A stretch of 17,704 nt of DNA from Akkermansiaceae bacterium. Its GTDB lineage: Bacteria > Verrucomicrobiota > Verrucomicrobiia > Verrucomicrobiales > Akkermansiaceae. Shown piece by piece: positions 14,372-17,704 of this stretch (position 1 is the first letter of the stretch; each line of letters starts with the position of its first letter). The notes below the pieces were generated by a model that was not told the origin of the DNA, made no database searches, and saw nothing but the letters and a program-made list of their open reading frames with translations. Position numbers and translations under genes: made by a program. The DNA lies in the NCBI GenBank assembly GCA_018676385.1, contig JABHEX010000280.1, positions 1 to 17,704 of the forward strand. The letters run 5' to 3'.

Positions 14372-15646
14372 ATGAAATCTGTATCACATACCCGCCGTCA
14401 ATTTCTTAAAACTTCCATTGCTGCTGGTGCCGCTGTTGCTGGCCCCCAGATCGTAGCCGCTGAAACGCTTGGCAAACCGGGTGCGAACAGTCGTATTGGT
14501 ATGGGCTTTATCGGCATGGGCCTTATTTCAGGCAGCCACCTTAAGACGTTTGCGGGCATGGATGAAGTGCAGCCACTTGCGGTTTGCGACGTCAAGAAAT
14601 GGCAGCTCGAAAAAGCGGCCGGCGTATTGAAGCAGCGGGGATTCAAGGATATTCAGACTACAGCCCGCTATGAGGAGATTCTCTCGAACCCTGCTATCGA
14701 TGCGGTTTGTGTCACCACGCCTGATCACTGGCACGCATCTATTGCAATCGCCGCGATGAAGGCAGGCAAGGATGTTTACGTTGAGAAACCCATGACACTC
14801 ACTATTGAGGAAGGCAAAGCCATGATAGCCGCTGAAAAAAAATACGGCCGTATCGTTCAGGTTGGTACCCAGCAGCGCTCGTCGGTTTACTTCCGAATTG
14901 CTGCCAATTTAGTGCGCAACGGTCTCATCGGCGAGGTGAAGGAGGTCTATGCTGGACTGGGAAGTTTCCCAATGCCGCCTGTAAAAGAGAAGGTAGCTCC
15001 GGTTCCGGACGGGTTTGACTACGACCGCTGGCTCGGTCCGACACCATTTTATGATTACTCCGACAACCGCGTAAAAGGCAGTTACGGCAGTGGTTGGCGA
15101 TGCTACTGGGATTACGGCAGCCGTAAGTTCGGTGATTGGGGTGCGCACCACTTTGATATCATCCAGTGGGCTCTCGACCGCGACGACACCGGCCCAGTTG
15201 AGTATATCCCGAAGGGCTTTGAGGGCACCGAGCACCACCACTTCCGCTACGCAGACGGCATCAAGGTGTGGCGCGACAAGAAACCCAATCATGGAGCTAT
15301 GATCCGCTTTATTGGAACGGAAGGAGAAGTACATGTCAGCCGGGGTAAAGTCGCCACCTCTCCCAAGGAGCTGGTGCGTCACAAGTTCAAGGATAGTGAC
15401 ATCCAGGTTTATGAGTCCAAGAACCACAGGCAGAATTTTCTTAGCTCAATCAAGTCACGCAAGCCGACAATTTGCCCGGCCACGGTCGGTCACCGCTCGG
15501 GAACCATCTGCCAGCTTGCCGGCATCGCCGAGCGCCTCGTTCAGCCAATTAAATGGGACCCCAAAGCGGAGAAGATCATTGGCAATGAGAAGGCCGCGGC
15601 CATGCAGGATCGCGAGCGCCGCAAAGGCTACGAACTTCCAGTATAG
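14372..15646 (+). CDS. Tat-exported Gfo/Idh/MocA family oxidoreductase
   Basis: The 424-residue product starts with a twin-arginine signal (HTRRQFLKTS, residues 6-15, then an Ala-rich hydrophobic stretch to about 30). This predicts export in a folded, cofactor-loaded state. An NAD(P)-binding Rossmann motif follows (GFIGMGLIS, 45-53). The family EKP motif is at 138-140 (VYVEKPM), and the C-terminal half has WDYGSRKFGDWGAHHFDIIQW. Family members oxidise or reduce sugars, inositols and related compounds; the substrate here cannot be assigned. The ATG at 14372 places the Tat motif correctly; an in-frame GTG at 14309 would bury it behind 21 residues. It converges with the large cytochrome c gene, 57 bp away, a combination frequent in Planctomycetota and Verrucomicrobiota. 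Confidence 0.93.
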   Translation: MKSVSHTRRQFLKTSIAAGAAVAGPQIVAAETLGKPGANSRIGMGFIGMGLISGSHLKTFAGMDEVQPLAVCDVKKWQLEKAAGVLKQRGFKDIQTTARYEEILSNPAIDAVCVTTPDHWHASIAIAAMKAGKDVYVEKPMTLTIEEGKAMIAAEKKYGRIVQVGTQQRSSVYFRIAANLVRNGLIGEVKEVYAGLGSFPMPPVKEKVAPVPDGFDYDRWLGPTPFYDYSDNRVKGSYGSGWRCYWDYGSRKFGDWGAHHFDIIQWALDRDDTGPVEYIPKGFEGTEHHHFRYADGIKVWRDKKPNHGAMIRFIGTEGEVHVSRGKVATSPKELVRHKFKDSDIQVYESKNHRQNFLSSIKSRKPTICPATVGHRSGTICQLAGIAERLVQPIKWDPKAEKIIGNEKAAAMQDRERRKGYELPV

Positions 15647-15703
15647 CAGCTTGCATGAAATGGCTGCCTTGTCTGCAACGGTGGCTGCCTCAGTGCCGCC
15701 GCC

Positions 15704-17704
15704 TCACTTCTTCTTGAACAGAGGGCTTGTGGCGACTTCGCGGATCATGTCGCGGACTCGATAGCCATCCTTACGAAGCCGATGGGTAATGAGCTCGACG
15801 TCGTCTGCGTCGGAGAACTCGATGGTACGGCCGATGCTGTATGCCAGGAGTGATTCAGTGAGTTGTGTGGCGAGTTCCTTCTCGTTGGTGAGAAGCACTT
15901 TTTTTTGTTCGTTGGCATTGTTGAATTTTTGTCCATTGGGCAAGATTCCACCAGGCTTGATGGGAACGTGTTTTTTGCCGACTTTTTCGGTGTCACGCCA
16001 GCGGCCAATGGTGTCGAAATTTTCTAATCCGAATCCGATGGCATCCATTTTGACGTGACATGAAGCACAAGTGGCGCGTTTCTGGTGGAGTAAAACCATC
16101 TGCCGGTTAGTCATAGGTTTGTTAGAGGCTTCGTCTAGCTCAGGAACATTCGGTGGCGGTGGGTTGGGCTCGTCATGAAGTATTTTTTCCATGACTAGAG
16201 CCCCGCGGATTACGGGGGAGGATCGCTCGCCATTAGATCCTGTTGTTAGAAATGCAGATTGAGTGATCAGTCCACCTCGAGGTGAATTAAGAGCAAGTTT
16301 GATTTTATGAAATGTGTTATTTTTTTCCTTTGGGAAAGGGATTTCGTAGTGTGCGGCCAGAGCTCCATTGATTGTGACGAAGTCGGAGTCGATCAAGTTT
16401 TTAGCAGGTAGGTTTTCTTTGATGAGCGTGCCAAAGAACTCTCGGACCTCTTGCTTGGCGTCTTGCTGAACACCTTCGTTAAAGACATAGTGCTGTTTGC
16501 GATTGATGGTTATGGCATCGTAACGATCAAACTCAGCCCATTGGCTAATGAATCCGTCGCGAAGTCTTTCAGATTTTGGGTCCGATAGCATACGCTCGAC
16601 TTGTTGGGAGAAAACAGTGGGGTCTGAGAGGTTGGCGGCGTAGAGCGTGGCGTCTGGTGGGCTGCTCCAGAGGAAATAAGAGAGGCGGACAGCGAGCTCA
16701 CGATTATCTAACATCTTATGTGGTTTTTGTTGGGCGGGTTCAGCTTCTTGGATGAAGAGAAAGCTCGGTGAGGCGAGAATGATCGCCATGCTTTCTGCCA
16801 TGGATGCTTTATAATTCATGCCGGAAGCACGATTTGCTTGGAATTTTTCGATAAGCTTGCTGAGGTATAAAGGGTCAGGTTTTTTTTGGCGGAATGCGGT
16901 GGTGGCGAATTTCTCGATAAAATCTGCTGCTGTGGCGTCGTTGTTGAGGTAGGGACTATTGGAGCCAGTGGCCATGCCTGGGTAGAGGATTTCCTCGATG
17001 AGTGGGCGTTTTTTTGGGTAGAAAGGGCCTTCGAGTTCTAACCAGTCGACCCAGATAGCAGAGCGGGGATCGAGGTGTTTGCTGGGAATACCCAATTTGT
17101 TAAGATAGCCTCGCATTGAGTTGATGGTGTTGTCCGGCTGATTTTCACGTATTTGAACGGTGAGGACGTTGTTGTTGATGTTTTGGCGCAGTCGGGTGGA
17201 AACGGTTTCAGGTTTTCTTGGAGTACCAGACATTTTGAGAGTGCCATGAATTTTCCGGCGGTTGTAAAGGCGGACAATCTTGCGGATTTCGGGTTGATTG
17301 CCGACGATACCGCCGTGGATGCGGAATGTATAATCGGCACGATGATCGATGTGTTGGTGAATGGTTGCCCACTTTGCCACGTCTGAGATGTAGATACCTT
17401 GGTCGACTTTGGGATACTTGAGGTAGTTGCGTGGTAGTTCGGCGCGGGTATTCCATTGCTTGAGAAGGATCGTCATTTCCCCTTCATCTTTGAAGCCAGC
17501 TTCTTTCCAGGTTTTGCCGGCTTTTATCATGGCCTTCTGGCGGTCTTTTTTGGTGAGGCCTTTGCGCATTTTTTCAGTGTGACCTCGCTCGGGTTGGCTT
17601 CGCTGCCTACTGACTTTTTGGTAGGGCCGAGTGTTAATGCTGAGAGATTTGGTTGCGATTTTTCTGCCAAGCTCGAGATAGCGTTCGAAGTGAGCGGAGG
17701 TGTA
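15704..17704 (-). CDS. Planctomycete-type cytochrome c protein (DUF1587/DUF1595/DUF1592/DUF1588/DUF1585), 5' end beyond the window
   Basis: The frame is open from the TGA at 15704-15706 to the right edge, so the internal ATG at 17569 is not the true start. The 45 codons before it read as protein (SAHFERYLELGRKIATKSL) and fit the end of a DUF1587-like domain. The visible 666 residues then give a beta-rich module (numbered from Met17569, about 60-180), a DUF1595-like segment (about 212-274, ending ILASPSFLFIQ) and DUF1592 (about 285-415, LSYFLWSSPPD). DUF1588 follows with a haem-binding CASCH at 501-505 and MDAIGFGLENFDTIGRWRD, then a C-terminal DUF1585-like domain (about 560-621). Such proteins are large, exported, haem-bearing and of mostly unknown substrate. 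An N-terminal signal peptide and a second cytochrome domain are expected outside the window. Confidence 0.92.
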   Translation of the reverse strand, partial: YTSAHFERYLELGRKIATKSLSINTRPYQKVSRQRSQPERGHTEKMRKGLTKKDRQKAMIKAGKTWKEAGFKDEGEMTILLKQWNTRAELPRNYLKYPKVDQGIYISDVAKWATIHQHIDHRADYTFRIHGGIVGNQPEIRKIVRLYNRRKIHGTLKMSGTPRKPETVSTRLRQNINNNVLTVQIRENQPDNTINSMRGYLNKLGIPSKHLDPRSAIWVDWLELEGPFYPKKRPLIEEILYPGMATGSNSPYLNNDATAADFIEKFATTAFRQKKPDPLYLSKLIEKFQANRASGMNYKASMAESMAIILASPSFLFIQEAEPAQQKPHKMLDNRELAVRLSYFLWSSPPDATLYAANLSDPTVFSQQVERMLSDPKSERLRDGFISQWAEFDRYDAITINRKQHYVFNEGVQQDAKQEVREFFGTLIKENLPAKNLIDSDFVTINGALAAHYEIPFPKEKNNTFHKIKLALNSPRGGLITQSAFLTTGSNGERSSPVIRGALVMEKILHDEPNPPPPNVPELDEASNKPMTNRQMVLLHQKRATCASCHVKMDAIGFGLENFDTIGRWRDTEKVGKKHVPIKPGGILPNGQKFNNANEQKKVLLTNEKELATQLTESLLAYSIGRTIEFSDADDVELITHRLRKDGYRVRDMIREVATSPLFKKK

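Noticed and set aside
15647..15703. Repeated GGCTGCCT units between the two convergent right-hand genes
   Set aside because: They are short direct repeats without a stem or T-tract; chance is sufficient.
1..17704. CRISPR array, insertion sequence, phage, toxin-antitoxin or defence cassette
   Set aside because: No regularly spaced repeats, transposase or integrase motifs, or defence-gene domains were found on either strand.

Overview
The window looks like chromosomal DNA from a member of the Verrucomicrobiota (Planctomycetota-Verrucomicrobiota-Chlamydiota superphylum), perhaps near the Akkermansiaceae/Rubritaleaceae. This is inference. It rests on a Planctomycete-type DUF1587/DUF1595/DUF1592/DUF1588/DUF1585 cytochrome protein beside a Tat-exported Gfo/Idh/MocA oxidoreductase, on a SecG with a long Pro/Glu/Lys tail, on few Shine-Dalgarno motifs, and on several proteins of unknown function. 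No marker gene settles the taxonomy.

Layout. (1) Positions 1-1107 hold the 3' end of an unidentified protein (3-203, cut by the window edge), then about 900 bp of mostly AT-rich DNA. That DNA carries inverted repeats, a G-rich 10-bp tandem duplication and one possible broken reading frame. (2) ychF (minus) and panD (plus) diverge near 2223-2311. panD is followed on the plus strand by secG, a rhomboid-family membrane protease, a DUF374-type lipid acyltransferase and folD, possibly in one or two transcription units. (3) On the minus strand, tsaD is followed by an OmpA-like, membrane-anchored coiled-coil protein whose 3' end overlaps the 3' end of folD by 11 bp. (4) valS diverges from tsaD and is followed by a conserved-looking but unnamed protein: a small helical N-terminal domain, a linker, two membrane helices and a C-terminal two-CxxC zinc ribbon. 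(5) tilS-dtd (minus, 5-nt gap) is a compact pair for tRNA modification and quality control. (6) tRNA-Thr(CGT) with encoded CCA sits between its own candidate promoter and a clear hairpin-T5 terminator. (7) A Tat-signal Gfo/Idh/MocA oxidoreductase (plus) converges on a large Planctomycete-type cytochrome c protein (minus) that runs off the right edge; its reading frame is open to base 17704.

Functionally the core is translation quality control (YchF, TsaD, ValS, Dtd, TilS, tRNA-Thr), cofactor synthesis (PanD for pantothenate/CoA, FolD for one-carbon folates) and envelope biogenesis (SecG, rhomboid, acyltransferase, OmpA-like protein). The right end resembles the secreted or periplasmic oxidative gene sets common in marine and soil Verrucomicrobia and Planctomycetes.

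I found no CRISPR array, insertion sequence, integrase, toxin-antitoxin pair or defence cassette, and no convincing new multi-gene system. The best leads are the unnamed zinc-ribbon membrane protein, the OmpA-like coiled-coil protein linked to tsaD, the rhomboid with a long N-terminal extension behind secG, the broken reading frame at 466-729, and the repeat and dyad structure around tRNA-Thr.
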